The notes under the pieces were generated by a model. The model saw only the letters and a program-made list of their open reading frames with translations. It did no database searches and was not told the DNA's origin. Made by a program: the position numbers and the translations under genes. This document shows positions 7,828-15,955 of a stretch of DNA of 59,405 bases, in pieces. Source of the DNA: an uncultured Oscillibacter sp. (GTDB lineage: Bacteria; Bacillota; Clostridia; Oscillospirales; Oscillospiraceae); assembly GCA_910588005.1 (NCBI GenBank), contig CAJUQM010000013.1, forward strand, positions 1 to 59,405, written 5' to 3'. Numbering within the stretch: the first letter of the stretch is position 1; the number at the start of each line of letters is the position of its first letter.

Positions 7828-8100
7828 ATGGTAAAAGGTATTTCCAGACGGGTCGTGGTGGTGGATTCCCCAGACCAGCGTTTTTTTGAACAGGCCATTT
7901 TCATTGTCCGCAACGACGCCGCCGGCGAGGGAGTGACATCCCGAGAGCTGGTAGAGGAGGCAAAGCGCGTGGCCCGCAGCTATGCCGGAGGCAGCCACAG
8001 CCGGCTGAGCCGGGCCTGGCGGGATCTGAGTCCGGCACTGTACACGCTGATGGGCGCGGCGGGCATCGGCCTGGTGTGGATGGTGGTGGCTCTGATCTGA
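7828..8100 (+). CDS. Small conserved protein with C-terminal membrane helix
   Basis: This 90-residue protein has an N-terminal soluble part with the segment RRVVVVDSPDQRFFEQAIFIV, a charged helical middle (VTSRELVEEAKRVARSY) and one C-terminal hydrophobic helix (about residues 70-89). Similar small proteins occur in Clostridia without known function, and I do not assign one. A GGAGG lies 11 bases before the ATG, a slightly long spacing. It is 72 bases downstream of spoIIE with no terminator between, so it is probably co-transcribed. A tail-anchored membrane location is an inference. Confidence 0.75.
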   Translation: MVKGISRRVVVVDSPDQRFFEQAIFIVRNDAAGEGVTSRELVEEAKRVARSYAGGSHSRLSRAWRDLSPALYTLMGAAGIGLVWMVVALI

Positions 8101-8118
8101 GAAGGGCAAACCGGCAGG

Positions 8119-8154
8119 AAGGCCGGCAGACGCAGAAGCGTCCGCCGGCCTTTT
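8119..8154 (+). terminator. Terminator after spoIIE-distal gene
   Basis: Stem GGCCGGC/GCCGGCC (8121-8127 with 8144-8150), extended inside by GACGC/GCGTC, followed by TTTT. It may also serve the convergent gene ending at 8177. Confidence 0.85.
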
Positions 8155-8176
8155 ACCCCGTTGCGCCAAAATCGGG

Positions 8177-9580
8177 TCATACGAGCTTTTCAAAATAGAA
8201 AAACGTCTCATCCTCGCCGCATTTGCGCATACAGGAGGACAGCATCTTATAAGAGGCCTGATTCTCCCTGTAGCATTTGGCTGCCACCCGGTTCAGCTGA
8301 ACCCTGTACAGCGCCCAGTTGGCCACCGCCGCAAAAGCCTCCCTACCGTAGCCATGGCCGTCACAGGCCCTGTCGATCCGGCAGCCCAGCTCCGCGCCGC
8401 CCTGGTAGTCAAAGCGGTAGAGCACCGCCTCTCCGATGAGCTTTCCATCCAGGCGAACGGCAAAATTCACCGCCAGGCGGTTCTCGAAATCCCGGCAGGC
8501 CACGTCAAAAAAGCTCCGCTCCTCCACCGGCCCGCCCAGGCCGGCCACATCGTCATAGCCCCACCAGCGGTTCCGGTCCTGGTCCAGCACCAGGGCGTTG
8601 TAGGCGGGGATGTCCGCCTCTTCCAGGGCGGAGAGGGTCAGCCGCTCCGTCCGCAGCTCCGGAATGGCCTTGACGTGGCTGAGCAGCTCGTTCTGTGGCT
8701 CAAAGCGGTACTTGGGGGCCAGCTTTGCCGGACCGTACTGTAATTTGGAGGTGCGGAGGCCGCGATCCGCGGCGTCGTCCTCCCGGTTGATCCATTGGCA
8801 GTCCCCTCCGAAGGCCCCTGCAAAAGCCTGCACCAGTGCGGGATACACCCCGGTATAGGAGTACAGCGCTTTTTCAATATGAATGATAAGGGTGTCCCCG
8901 CACCGCTCCGCCAGGGAAAGGGCGATCAGCTTCTCCCCGTCGAACATTCCCCCTGCAAAGAAAAAGGACTTTCCCGCCATTTTCAGCATCTTCTTCGCCA
9001 GGGTCAGCTCATCCCGGGCCTTGGCGTTGTCCCCCTTGGGAAACTCCGCCTCGTAATCCGCCCAGAAGCGGTCAACCACCGTCCCGTCCGCCGCCGTCAG
9101 CGGGCGGAAGGCGGCATTGGGCCACTGGGTATGGAATTTTTTAATGTGGTTTCGCTGTCCGGAATACCGTCTCCCCGTGAAGAACTGCAAGTCCTCCCGG
9201 TAGTACACATAGTCCCGCCAGGTACGGATATTGCTGACCCGTACATAGGGGTAGCGGGCCAAGAGCTTTGCCGCTTTGCACTCCGGCACCACAGAGATCA
9301 CCGGACACACCCCCGCCTCCAGGCAATAGGCCTCGATGGCGGCCAGGGCCGCGTCCTCATCTCCCTCGGGGCCGGGCACCGGGTAGTCAAAGGCAGTCTG
9401 CCCTTCAATGGTGTTGCGGATCACCAGGCATCCGGCAATCTCCGCCCAGGCGGGGTGGAGGGTCTTTCGCCACATAAGCTTGGTACCCACGGAGTACTCG
9501 CACAGGCCGTAGCTGCAATTTTCATAATACCGCCGCAGCTTGGGTGCGTCCTGCTTTGTCACTGGTTTAAAGGTCTGCAT
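8177..9580 (-). CDS. DUF2156 (aminoacyl transferase-like)-GNAT fusion
   Basis: This 467-residue protein has two acyltransferase-type halves. Residues 1-300 resemble the DUF2156 / phosphatidylglycerol lysyltransferase C-terminal fold (RRYSGQRNHIKKF, HIEKALYSYTGVYPALVQAFA, INREDDAADRGLRTSKLQYGP). Residues about 308-467 are a RimJ-type GNAT acetyltransferase (LRTERLTLSALEEADIPAYN, RIDRACDGHGYGREA as the acetyl-CoA loop, ENQASYKMLSSC). Substrates are unknown. The DUF2156 part lacks the membrane flippase domain of MprF, so a soluble role is likely. It stands alone between two terminators. Fusions like this are seen in Clostridia; the architecture is read directly, while the function is not. Confidence 0.8.
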   Translation of the reverse strand: MQTFKPVTKQDAPKLRRYYENCSYGLCEYSVGTKLMWRKTLHPAWAEIAGCLVIRNTIEGQTAFDYPVPGPEGDEDAALAAIEAYCLEAGVCPVISVVPECKAAKLLARYPYVRVSNIRTWRDYVYYREDLQFFTGRRYSGQRNHIKKFHTQWPNAAFRPLTAADGTVVDRFWADYEAEFPKGDNAKARDELTLAKKMLKMAGKSFFFAGGMFDGEKLIALSLAERCGDTLIIHIEKALYSYTGVYPALVQAFAGAFGGDCQWINREDDAADRGLRTSKLQYGPAKLAPKYRFEPQNELLSHVKAIPELRTERLTLSALEEADIPAYNALVLDQDRNRWWGYDDVAGLGGPVEERSFFDVACRDFENRLAVNFAVRLDGKLIGEAVLYRFDYQGGAELGCRIDRACDGHGYGREAFAAVANWALYRVQLNRVAAKCYRENQASYKMLSSCMRKCGEDETFFYFEKLV

Positions 9581-9630
9581 AAGTCACCTGTTTTCTATAA
9601 TATCCTCTGTAAACCGCGCTGCCTGTTATC

Positions 9631-9663
9631 AAAAAGGAGAAGGCCCCGCCTTCTCCTCTTTTT
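9631..9663 (-). terminator. mreB terminator
   Basis: AGGAGAAGGC/GCCTTCTCCT stem, followed on the minus strand by TTTTT. It starts two bases after the mreB stop. Confidence 0.85.
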
Positions 9664-9664
9664 C

Positions 9665-10684
9665 TCAGTTCATCTGCCTGCGGCGGGAGATGTTCATGGT
9701 GCCGTCCTGGAGGGAGTTCAGATCTGCCAGGCTCTTGCCCGTGCCCAGGGCCACACAGCTGATGGCCTCGTCGGCAATCACCGCGTGGATACCGGTGCGG
9801 GCGGTGACCAGCTTGTCAAAGCCGGAGACCAGGCTGCCGCCGCCGGTCATGACAATGCCGTTGGTGGAAATATCCGCCACCAGCTCCGGCGGCGTCCGCT
9901 CCAGCACGGAGTGAATGGCCTCCATGATCCGCTCCACCGGCTCTTCAAAGGCGTCCATCATCTCCGTGGAGCTGACGGTAACCACCTTGGGAAGGCCCGT
10001 CAGGAGGCACCGGCCCTTCACATCCATGGTCTCCTCTTCCTCCTTGGGGAAGACGCAGCCGATCTGTTTTTTCATCTCCTCGGCGGTGCGCTCACCCACC
10101 AGCAGGTTGTGCTTGCGGCGCATATATTTTACAACAGCCTCGTTGAGCTGGTCGCCGGCAATCTTGATAGACGCGGACTCCACCACGCCGGAGAGGGAAA
10201 TCACGGCGATATCCGCCGTGCCGCCGCCGATGTCCACCACCATGTGTCCGTCAGGCTGGGTGATGTCGATCCCCGCGCCGATGGCGGCCGCCACCGGCTC
10301 CTCAATGAGGTAGACCTTTCGGGCGCCGGCCTGGATGCCCGCGTCCACCACGGCGCGCTCCTCAACCTCCGTGATGCCGGAGGGGATACAGATCAGCACC
10401 CGGGGACGGAAAAAGGACACGCCCGCCACCTTATGAATAAACTCCCGGAGCATCCGCTCCGTCATGTCGTAGTCGGAGATCACACCCTCCCGCAGGGGAC
10501 GGATGGCCACGATGTTGCCGGGGGTCCGGCCCAGCATGGCCTGGGCCTCGGCCCCTACCTTCAGCAGCTTGCCAGTGTTCTTATCCAGCGCCACCACAGA
10601 CGGTTCGTTCAAAACAATGCCCTTGCCCTTGACATATACCAAAACCGAAGCGGTTCCCAGGTCGATACCAATATCTTTTCCCAT
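9665..10684 (-). CDS. mreB: MreB/Mbl rod-shape actin homologue
   Basis: This 339-residue actin-fold ATPase polymerises under the membrane and guides lateral wall synthesis. Visible motifs are phosphate-1 DIGIDLGTASVLVYV at residues 4-18, NEPSVVALD, PLREGVISDYDMTE, phosphate-2 MVVDIGGGTADIAVIS, and the adenosine motif GIVMTGGGSLVSGFDKL. Its length is normal. It stands alone with its own promoter and terminator rather than in an mreBCD operon, so it may be the Mbl or MreBH paralogue; sequence by eye cannot separate these. Ribosome site AGGTGAGG lies a few bases before the ATG. Confidence 0.93.
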   Translation of the reverse strand: MGKDIGIDLGTASVLVYVKGKGIVLNEPSVVALDKNTGKLLKVGAEAQAMLGRTPGNIVAIRPLREGVISDYDMTERMLREFIHKVAGVSFFRPRVLICIPSGITEVEERAVVDAGIQAGARKVYLIEEPVAAAIGAGIDITQPDGHMVVDIGGGTADIAVISLSGVVESASIKIAGDQLNEAVVKYMRRKHNLLVGERTAEEMKKQIGCVFPKEEEETMDVKGRCLLTGLPKVVTVSSTEMMDAFEEPVERIMEAIHSVLERTPPELVADISTNGIVMTGGGSLVSGFDKLVTARTGIHAVIADEAISCVALGTGKSLADLNSLQDGTMNISRRRQMN

Positions 10685-10758
10685 GGATTTACCTCACCTC
10701 ATGCTCTTTCTATCTTATTATAAACGGTTTTTCCGCAAACAATCACAATACAAGGTCT

Positions 10759-10787
10759 ATTATACTGGCACTTTCTGTCGATTGCAA
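10759..10787 (-). promoter_or_regulatory. mreB promoter
   Basis: TTGCAA (10782-10787), 17-base spacer, TATAAT (10759-10764), about 75 bases before the mreB ATG. Confidence 0.75.
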
Positions 10788-10866
10788 CCCCATTCTTTTC
10801 CGAAATTGTAAACCTTTTTCTTCAAACCGCCCCGTACGCGGCTCCCAGGCAGCCCCGGAAGCCGTC

Positions 10867-11526
10867 TCAACTTCCCTCCAGCGGTGTTCGGGCTACAACG
10901 GCACACACCACCTCCGCCGCTCCGGCGGAGCGTAAAATCCCGGCGCACTCCACAAGCGTGGCGCCGGTGGTGCAGATGTCGTCCACCAGCAAGATCCGGC
11001 GGCCTTGGATGCTCTCCGGCTCCGCCGCCCGGTAGACCCCCTCCACATTGGCCCGGCGGGCCGCGGCATCCGTCATACCGGACTGGGCGGGATTATCCCT
11101 GATTTTCTCCAAAAGCCGCACCGGCTTAACATCCCAACGGCGGCAGGCGCTCCGGGCCAGCAGCTCCGCCTGGTCATAGCCCCGCTTCCGCAGGCGCCTC
11201 CGGCTCACCGGCGCCCAGGTAACCGTATCAAACTCTCCGGAGAGACGCTCCGCCGCACACTGGGCAATCAAGCCGCCCAGCGCGTCTGCCGCTCCGGCGG
11301 CTCCCTGAAATTTGAACCGCAGCAATCCCGTCCGGACAGTCTCCCGGTACCATAGGGGCGCGGCACAGCGCAGCCCTCCGGGAATTTCCCAGAGACTGTT
11401 CTGATCCTCCATCCAGGGCAGAATTTCCTCGCACTTTGGACAGATGCCGGGCCTGTCCAAAACCCTTCCGCAGAAAGGACACTTGGGCGGAAAGAGCAGA
11501 TCCAGCAGGCATTCCCACAGGTTCAT
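10867..11526 (-). CDS. ComF-family phosphoribosyltransferase-like protein
   Basis: This 219-residue ComF-type protein has an N-terminal zinc finger with CPFC and CPKC knuckles (about residues 16-32) and a PRTase fold with the PRPP loop RRILLVDDICTTGATL at about residues 177-192. In Bacillus and Haemophilus, ComF/ComFC proteins support DNA uptake in competence; many Clostridia keep only this gene. The start codon overlaps the stop of the helix-turn-helix gene upstream (ATGA), so the two are coupled. No comFA helicase is next to it. Whether it serves transformation here is unknown. Confidence 0.88.
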   Translation of the reverse strand: MNLWECLLDLLFPPKCPFCGRVLDRPGICPKCEEILPWMEDQNSLWEIPGGLRCAAPLWYRETVRTGLLRFKFQGAAGAADALGGLIAQCAAERLSGEFDTVTWAPVSRRRLRKRGYDQAELLARSACRRWDVKPVRLLEKIRDNPAQSGMTDAAARRANVEGVYRAAEPESIQGRRILLVDDICTTGATLVECAGILRSAGAAEVVCAVVARTPLEGS

Positions 11527-11756
11527 GGCTGCTTCCGCCTTCTGGGATAGGGCGTAGCCTCGTCCGTCAGGCCCACCAGATAGTCCACGCTGACGTTATA
11601 ATATTCCGCCAGCTTCACAACTACATCCAATGGATAATTGACAATGCCAATTTCATATTGGCAGTAGGTATTCTGCTTGACGTTCAGCATTTTCGCAATT
11701 TTCTCCTGCGTTAAACCCCGGTCGTTTCGCAGATCCCGAATCCGTCCGTATTTCAA
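11523..11756 (-). CDS. Cro/CI-type (XRE) helix-turn-helix regulator
   Basis: About 77 residues containing a full XRE domain: RIRDLRNDRGLTQEKIAKMLNVKQNTYCQYEIGIVNYPLDVVVKLAEYYNVSVDYLVG. A short basic tail, RRRKQP, follows. The TTG at 11756 is chosen because an AGGA motif lies just upstream and the domain starts immediately. The frame remains open to an ATG at 11864, but that segment is AT-rich, hydrophobic and reads like promoter DNA. It is coupled to comF by an ATGA overlap, suggesting it regulates its own two-gene operon. Confidence 0.82.
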   Translation of the reverse strand: MKYGRIRDLRNDRGLTQEKIAKMLNVKQNTYCQYEIGIVNYPLDVVVKLAEYYNVSVDYLVGLTDEATPYPRRRKQP

Positions 11757-11809
11757 AATTCCTGTTTTCAAGTTGATCACCCATATCGAGTATATGTATC
11801 TTAAAATCA

Positions 11810-11840
11810 GATAATTGTAGATATTCTGTAATACAGATAA
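11810..11840. promoter_or_regulatory. Candidate operator before the XRE-comF pair
   Basis: A dyad TCTGT-AAT-ACAGA sits at 11825-11837, flanked by two copies of CAGATAATT. The location, in AT-rich DNA upstream of the regulator gene, suits autoregulation. Confidence 0.35.
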
Positions 11841-11940
11841 TTTGATATGGGACAGACTCCTCATCCGGTTGCAGATCAGAGAATTTTAAACCGCAGCGGC
11901 ACACAGGGCGGAGCGCCGCCGTGCAGCGGCGCTCCGGCAA

Positions 11941-12003
11941 ACGCACCCCCTGTTTCTTCTCTCTCCGCACATGGAGGAAGAAGAAACAGGGGGTGCGTCT
12001 TTT
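11941..12003. terminator. Long inverted repeat after radical SAM gene
   Basis: Arms ACGCACCCCCTGTTTCTTC and its complement (GAAGAAACAGGGGGTGCGT) form a 19-bp stem directly after the radical SAM stop. The T-run is better on the plus strand (CTTTT), so its direction is ambiguous. Confidence 0.6.
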
Positions 12004-12883
12004 AAGGATGTGATATCTCCCGCAGATCAAACTCCGGGGTGTACTCCTCCTTTGCGGAGGTTCGCTCCTGGGTATAGCCATCCGTAATACCGCAGTTTGC
12101 CATGTACTCCACCGCCGAACGGTACTCCGCCTTCGTCACATGGCGTCCAAGCCTCCCCGCCGCCTCCGGCTGCGGGGTATACTGGCTCATGAGGGAAAAC
12201 AGCACCTCTCCCGGGCGGAAGGTCCTCGCTACCCAGTCGATACAGCGCCGGGTATTTTCCAACGCTCCGGGCAGAACCAAATGCCGGATCAACACGCCGG
12301 ACTTCAACAGGCCGTTTTCCATGCGGTACGGCCCTGTCTGGCGAAACATCTCCAAAATGGCCGCGGAGGCCCAGCTGAAATAATCCGCCGCACCGGAGTA
12401 GGCCCCGGCCAGGTCAGCCACGGCGTATTTCAGATCCGGCATATAGACCTGCACGCTTCCCTCCAAAAGACGCAGCGTCTCCGGCCTCTCATATCCACTG
12501 GAGTTCCACACCACCGGCACCGGCCAATTCCAATCTCCCAGTGCCTCTAAAATGGCGGGGGTGAAATGGGTGGGAGTCACAAGATCGATGCAGGCCGCGC
12601 CTTGCGCAATCAGTTCCCGGAAGATCTCCCGAAGACGCTCCACCGTCACCGGTTTTCCCACACCCCCCCGGGAGATCGCGCCGTTCTGGCAAAAGCAGCA
12701 GCGAAGATTGCAGCCCGAAAAGAACACCGCCCCGGCCCCCCGCTCTCCCGTAAGGCAGGGTTCTTCCCACTGGTGGAGCATCGCCCGGGCCACCACGGGA
12801 AGTGCAGGCGCCGCGCATACGCCGCCGGAAAGAGTTTCCGTCCGCATCGCGCCGCAGCTCCGGGGACAGAGCCGGCAGATCAT
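12002..12883 (-). CDS. Radical SAM protein, PflA/PflX-like
   Basis: This 293-residue radical S-adenosylmethionine enzyme has the CxxxCxxC cluster motif in FFSGCNLRCCFCQN (about residues 54-67) and an extra N-terminal Cys pair (CRLCPRSCG). The TIM-barrel features VWNSSGYE, YMPDLKYA and LIRHLVLPG match the PflX / AmmeMemoRadiSam-related group often annotated as pyruvate formate-lyase-activating-like. The substrate is unknown; no glycyl-radical enzyme is adjacent. It is the last gene of an operon with mutY, overlapping the upstream zinc protein by ATGA. Confidence 0.88.
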   Translation of the reverse strand: MICRLCPRSCGAMRTETLSGGVCAAPALPVVARAMLHQWEEPCLTGERGAGAVFFSGCNLRCCFCQNGAISRGGVGKPVTVERLREIFRELIAQGAACIDLVTPTHFTPAILEALGDWNWPVPVVWNSSGYERPETLRLLEGSVQVYMPDLKYAVADLAGAYSGAADYFSWASAAILEMFRQTGPYRMENGLLKSGVLIRHLVLPGALENTRRCIDWVARTFRPGEVLFSLMSQYTPQPEAAGRLGRHVTKAEYRSAVEYMANCGITDGYTQERTSAKEEYTPEFDLREISHP

Positions 12884-13398
12884 GTCCGTTCCCCCTCCTC
12901 TCCGTCTCCCTTGGCGTCTCGAAAATAGCCGTCCAGCTCCTGCGCATAGGGTGAGCCGGAAGACTCCGGCCAGACGTAGCCCGCGTCGGCCTCACGCATT
13001 CCCGCCGCGTTGATGACCATTTTTTCACACCCGCGACAGTACCAAACGGTTTTATATGTGGTAAAATCCCCCTCGTCATCCACTCGCAGCCGCCGTTCCC
13101 TGGCCTCCTTGGACGGTCCCAGCCAGGCGGCCTTTGTGGTGAGAAATCCAGGCGTCCAGGTAATCCGGTCCCGGCCGCCCTGGAAGTAGCCCCGCTCCAT
13201 CTCCTCTCCGCACCAGGGACAGGTCTCCTTGGGCAGGGCCTCCAGCTCCGCACGCTTCGCAGCGGCCTTAGCCTTGCGCTCCTCCTTCCAGTTCTTTAGG
13301 GCATCCAGCGGATTTTCCGCAGGTTCCCGTTCCCGCTTCACCCGTTTCTTGGCGGGATCCCTGTCCCATGGGTCCTCGCTTCTCCTCCAGAAGGCCAC
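12880..13398 (-). CDS. Zinc-ribbon hypothetical protein
   Basis: This 172-residue protein has a highly charged helical N-terminus (about residues 1-55). A zinc-ribbon-like domain follows, with CPWCGEEMERGYFQGG near residues 60-75 and WYCRGCEKMVI near 118-128. That pattern resembles the DUF6487 family, whose function is unknown. The start is a GTG with GGAGGG about 7 bases upstream. It lies 3 bases after the membrane peptide stop and overlaps the radical SAM start, so all four genes are translated as one unit. No signal peptide. Confidence 0.75.
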   Translation of the reverse strand: MAFWRRSEDPWDRDPAKKRVKREREPAENPLDALKNWKEERKAKAAAKRAELEALPKETCPWCGEEMERGYFQGGRDRITWTPGFLTTKAAWLGPSKEARERRLRVDDEGDFTTYKTVWYCRGCEKMVINAAGMREADAGYVWPESSGSPYAQELDGYFRDAKGDGEEGERT

Positions 13399-13401
13399 CG
13401 G

Positions 13402-13584
13402 TCATCCCTCCTCGTCCTCGATCTCCTCATAGTCCACCGTATACACCGGCCCTTTGAAATCCGGTCCCTTTTTCTCCCCGGCGGATCGCCGCCACAGAAG
13501 GAACAGCGCCGCCGCCACGATCAGGAATGGCAGCAGCCGTCCCAACGTCACCGCCACAGCCAGCAAAATCCGAAATACCGCCAT
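13402..13584 (-). CDS. Small single-pass membrane protein
   Basis: This 60-residue protein has one N-terminal hydrophobic helix (FRILLAVAVTLGRLLPFLIV and on to about residue 31), a basic RR turn and an acidic tail rich in D and E. GGAGGG precedes the ATG and overlaps the mutY stop. It is not recognised as a known family. Its place between mutY and the zinc-ribbon gene suggests co-expression only. Confidence 0.7.
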   Translation of the reverse strand: MAVFRILLAVAVTLGRLLPFLIVAAALFLLWRRSAGEKKGPDFKGPVYTVDYEEIEDEEG

Positions 13585-13585
13585 C

Positions 13586-14666
13586 TTATCCCTCCTTCAA
13601 TAGCCGCCTAGCCTCTTCATGGTATCTGGCAAAGGCTGACGGAACCGCGTGTTCCGCCAGCTCCGGGCCATCCGCCCAGAGAAAGTCCCTCGGTCCCGTT
13701 CCGGAGACCTCCAGGGCGTAACCGGTCATGCGCCACTCCACATGGGTAAAGACGTGCTTTGCCCCCAGTTTATGCCGCCAGGCTTTCGGCTCCAGTCCCC
13801 ACATCCGTGCTGCGGCGGCCGCGGCGCTCTCATCTAAAGTCCCCTCCACATTGGGAAATTCCCACAGGCCCGCCAAAAGGCCCGTATCCGGACGCCTCCG
13901 CAGGGCGATCCTGCCGTCTCTGAACAGGAGAAACACCGTCTTCTCCTCCACCCGGCGGGCCTTCTTCGCCGGCCTCACCGGCAGAAGCTCCGCCGTGCCC
14001 CGGAGGCGGCCCAGGCAGAAGTCCCGGGCAGGACAGCCCGCGCACTTTGGCGGACCATTTGGGACGCACACCGTGGCTCCCAGCTCCATCACAGCCTGAT
14101 TGAAAATGCGGATATCCCCCTCCGCCGCCGGCATTACGGCGCGGATCTGTCTCTGAACGGATTTTTTCGTCTTTTGGTCCTTGACATCGTCATGGCAGTC
14201 GGTAATCCGAGCCACCACCCGGAGAACATTGCCGTCCACCGCCGCCTCCCGAAGGCCAAAGGCTGCGGAGGCGACGGCTCCGGCGGTATACTCGCCGATT
14301 CCCGGCAAAGCCAGCAGGCCCTGGTACGTATCCGGAAAGCCGCCCCGCTCCACGACAAGCCTCGCTGCCTTCTGGAGGTTCCTTGCCCGGCTGTAGTAGC
14401 CAAGTCCCTCCCACAGCTTCATCAGGCGGTCCTCCGGCACGGCGGCCAGGGCCTCTACCGTGGGGAGCGCCTCCAGAAACCTGGCATAGTACCCCAGCAC
14501 CGCCGCAACCCGGGTCTGCTGAAGCATAATCTCCGACACCCAGATCCGGTAGGGGTCCACCGTCCGCCGCCAGGGAAGGTTCCGCGCGTTCTCCCGGTAC
14601 CAGGACAGCAGCGGCTCCGGCAGAGAGGAAAGAGGGGATTGTGTTGTCATATCTTTTTGTCTCATG
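13586..14666 (-). CDS. mutY: Adenine DNA glycosylase MutY
   Basis: This enzyme, about 360 residues, removes adenine mispaired with 8-oxoguanine. It shows the helix-hairpin-helix LPGIGEYTAGAVASAAFG with the catalytic Asp in VDGNVLRV, the SEIMLQQTRVAAV helix, the Fe-S Cys ligands CX7CX2CX5C (CVPNGPPKCAGCPARDFC), and a C-terminal NUDIX-like 8-oxoG recognition domain (LFRDGRIALRRRPDTGLLAGLWEFPN). The start is uncertain. ATG 14666 falls almost exactly where transcription from the TATAAT at 14673 should begin, and ATG 14651 is next; neither has a good ribosome site. It leads the four-gene operon running to 12002. Confidence 0.92.
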
Positions 14667-14672
14667 GAGAAA

Positions 14673-14681
14673 TTATACCAC
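14673..14681 (-). promoter_or_regulatory. mutY extended -10 promoter
   Basis: TGGTATAAT reads toward mutY. The predicted transcription start is at or next to the first ATG, giving a very short or absent leader. Confidence 0.6.
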
Positions 14682-14763
14682 AGAGCGGCAAAAAAGAAAA
14701 GAGCGGTCCCATGGATTCCCCTAGGCGGCATCTTTTTAATTTTAACTTTTTTTCAAAAATCCC

Positions 14764-14794
14764 TTGACCTTCCCCCTTCTGGAAGGTGTATGAT
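14764..14794 (+). promoter_or_regulatory. MerR-type promoter with operator
   Basis: TTGACC (14764-14769) and TATGAT (14789-14794) are separated by 19 bases, the long spacer diagnostic of MerR-controlled promoters. A perfect dyad ACCTTCC-N7-GGAAGGT (14767-14787) fills the spacer. The first product is a MerR protein, so the operon is autoregulated. Confidence 0.88.
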
Positions 14795-14819
14795 CATACC
14801 GGAAAGCGAGGTGTGGCCC

Positions 14820-15470
14820 TTGAAGATCAATGAGGTGGAAACACTGGTTGGCATTACAAAGAAGAATATCCGCTTCTACGAGGCCGAGGGCCTGCTGGCG
14901 CCCCGGCGAAACAGCGAGAACGGTTACCGGGACTACGGCGAGGCGGAGGTGGCGGCCTTGCGCCGGATCAAGCTTATGCGGAAGCTGGGCGTACCGCTGG
15001 AGGAGATCCGGAGAATGCAGGGCGGCACCCACACCGTGGGCGACGGCATGCGGCGCCATCTGGTGACGCTGGAGCGGGACCGGGAGAATCTGGAGCAGGC
15101 CATCCGATTGTGCGGCGGTCTGACGGACTGCCCCCAGCGGCTGGAAGACCTGGACGCAGAAGACCTCCTCATCCGGATGGAAACCATGGAACAGGAGGGC
15201 ACCACCTTCCAGAACAAGCAGCGCAGCGATATCCGCATCCGGTATGTGGCCCCGCTGGTGATCGCCGTGAGCATGACGGCGCTGCTGGCGGGACTCATGG
15301 CCCTGCTGGTCTGGGTCTTTCTGCTGGACCCCGTCAACGGACTGCCCCTGCCCCTGCTGCTGGTCAGTCTGGCCCTGCTGGCTCTGGTGGCCGGAGGCGT
15401 GCTGGCGGCCCTGATCCAGAGGCTGCGTGAAATTGGGAAAGGAGAGATCGACGATGCGAAAAACTACTAA
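14820..15470 (+). CDS. MerR-family regulator with two membrane helices
   Basis: This 216-residue protein opens with a MerR winged-helix domain (KINEVETLVGITKKNIRFYE, then GLLAPRRNSENGYRDY and LRRIKLMRKLGVPLEEI), followed by a dimerisation helix. Instead of a soluble sensor domain, the C-terminus has two hydrophobic helices (about residues 143-166 and 175-200) and the tail RLREIGKGEIDDAKNY. The TTG start follows a GAGGTG 7 bases upstream. A membrane-tethered MerR would sense an envelope or membrane-soluble signal; that is inference. Its tail overlaps the start of the next gene by 17 bases. Confidence 0.85.
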   Translation: MKINEVETLVGITKKNIRFYEAEGLLAPRRNSENGYRDYGEAEVAALRRIKLMRKLGVPLEEIRRMQGGTHTVGDGMRRHLVTLERDRENLEQAIRLCGGLTDCPQRLEDLDAEDLLIRMETMEQEGTTFQNKQRSDIRIRYVAPLVIAVSMTALLAGLMALLVWVFLLDPVNGLPLPLLLVSLALLALVAGGVLAALIQRLREIGKGEIDDAKNY

Positions 15471-15708
15471 GAAGAAGATCGCCCCCATTGTCATCACCGT
15501 GCTGGTGATCGCGTATATCGCGCCCCTGATAGCAATCATCCTTGGAACCATGGGCCTGTGGAGCGGCGGGAAGACCGTAAACGTCATGTTCCCCCTGCTG
15601 TGCTGGCTGATCGTGGGCGGTGCGGTGATCGTGGGAGCGGTGAAGGCCCTGCGGGAGCGGCTGCGGGAGATCAACGGAGGGGAGGAAGAGGATGCCAGCC
15701 AATACTGA
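15454..15708 (+). CDS. Two-helix small membrane protein (MerR operon)
   Basis: 84 residues: a basic N-terminus (MRKTTKKK), two membrane helices (about 10-33 and 45-66) and the tail ALRERLREINGGEEEDASQY. The module matches the C-terminal half of the preceding MerR protein and the next gene product, pointing to duplication. GGAAAGGAGA upstream of the ATG lies inside the codons of the MerR tail. Function is not known; it may pair with the MerR membrane domain. Confidence 0.78.
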   Translation: MRKTTKKKIAPIVITVLVIAYIAPLIAIILGTMGLWSGGKTVNVMFPLLCWLIVGGAVIVGAVKALRERLREINGGEEEDASQY

Positions 15709-15955
15709 GGACCGCCGAAGCCGGTGCCGGCGGCAGGCGGTGCTGGGAGTCATCCTGTTTGGCCTGCTCCAGCTGGCCTGCGGGGCGGTCTTCGCCGCGC
15801 TGTGCTTGATCCCCGGCCTGCCCCGGTGGGCAGTCCTGTTATTCGCAGTGCTGACCGCCTTCTGCGCCGCGCTGATGATTCCGGCACTGATGGTGCTGAG
15901 ACAGAGATTGAACGAAATTGAAGGAGGAGAACTCGATGAAGCTCTTAAATATTGA
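15692..15955 (+). CDS. Two-helix small membrane protein, paralogue
   Basis: 87 residues: a basic N-terminus (RRSRCRRQ), two hydrophobic helices (about 17-42 and 46-68) and the tail VLRQRLNEIEGGELDEALKY. It is the third copy of the same two-helix plus tail module in a row. Its start lies within the tail codons of the gene before (17-base overlap), with GGAGGGGAGGA as ribosome site. The family is unrecognised. Confidence 0.78.
   Translation: MPANTEDRRSRCRRQAVLGVILFGLLQLACGAVFAALCLIPGLPRWAVLLFAVLTAFCAALMIPALMVLRQRLNEIEGGELDEALKY

Noticed and set aside
14664..14819. N-terminal extension of the MerR frame
   Set aside because: It would start upstream of the promoter that drives the gene; TTG 14820 has a good ribosome site and the domain begins there.
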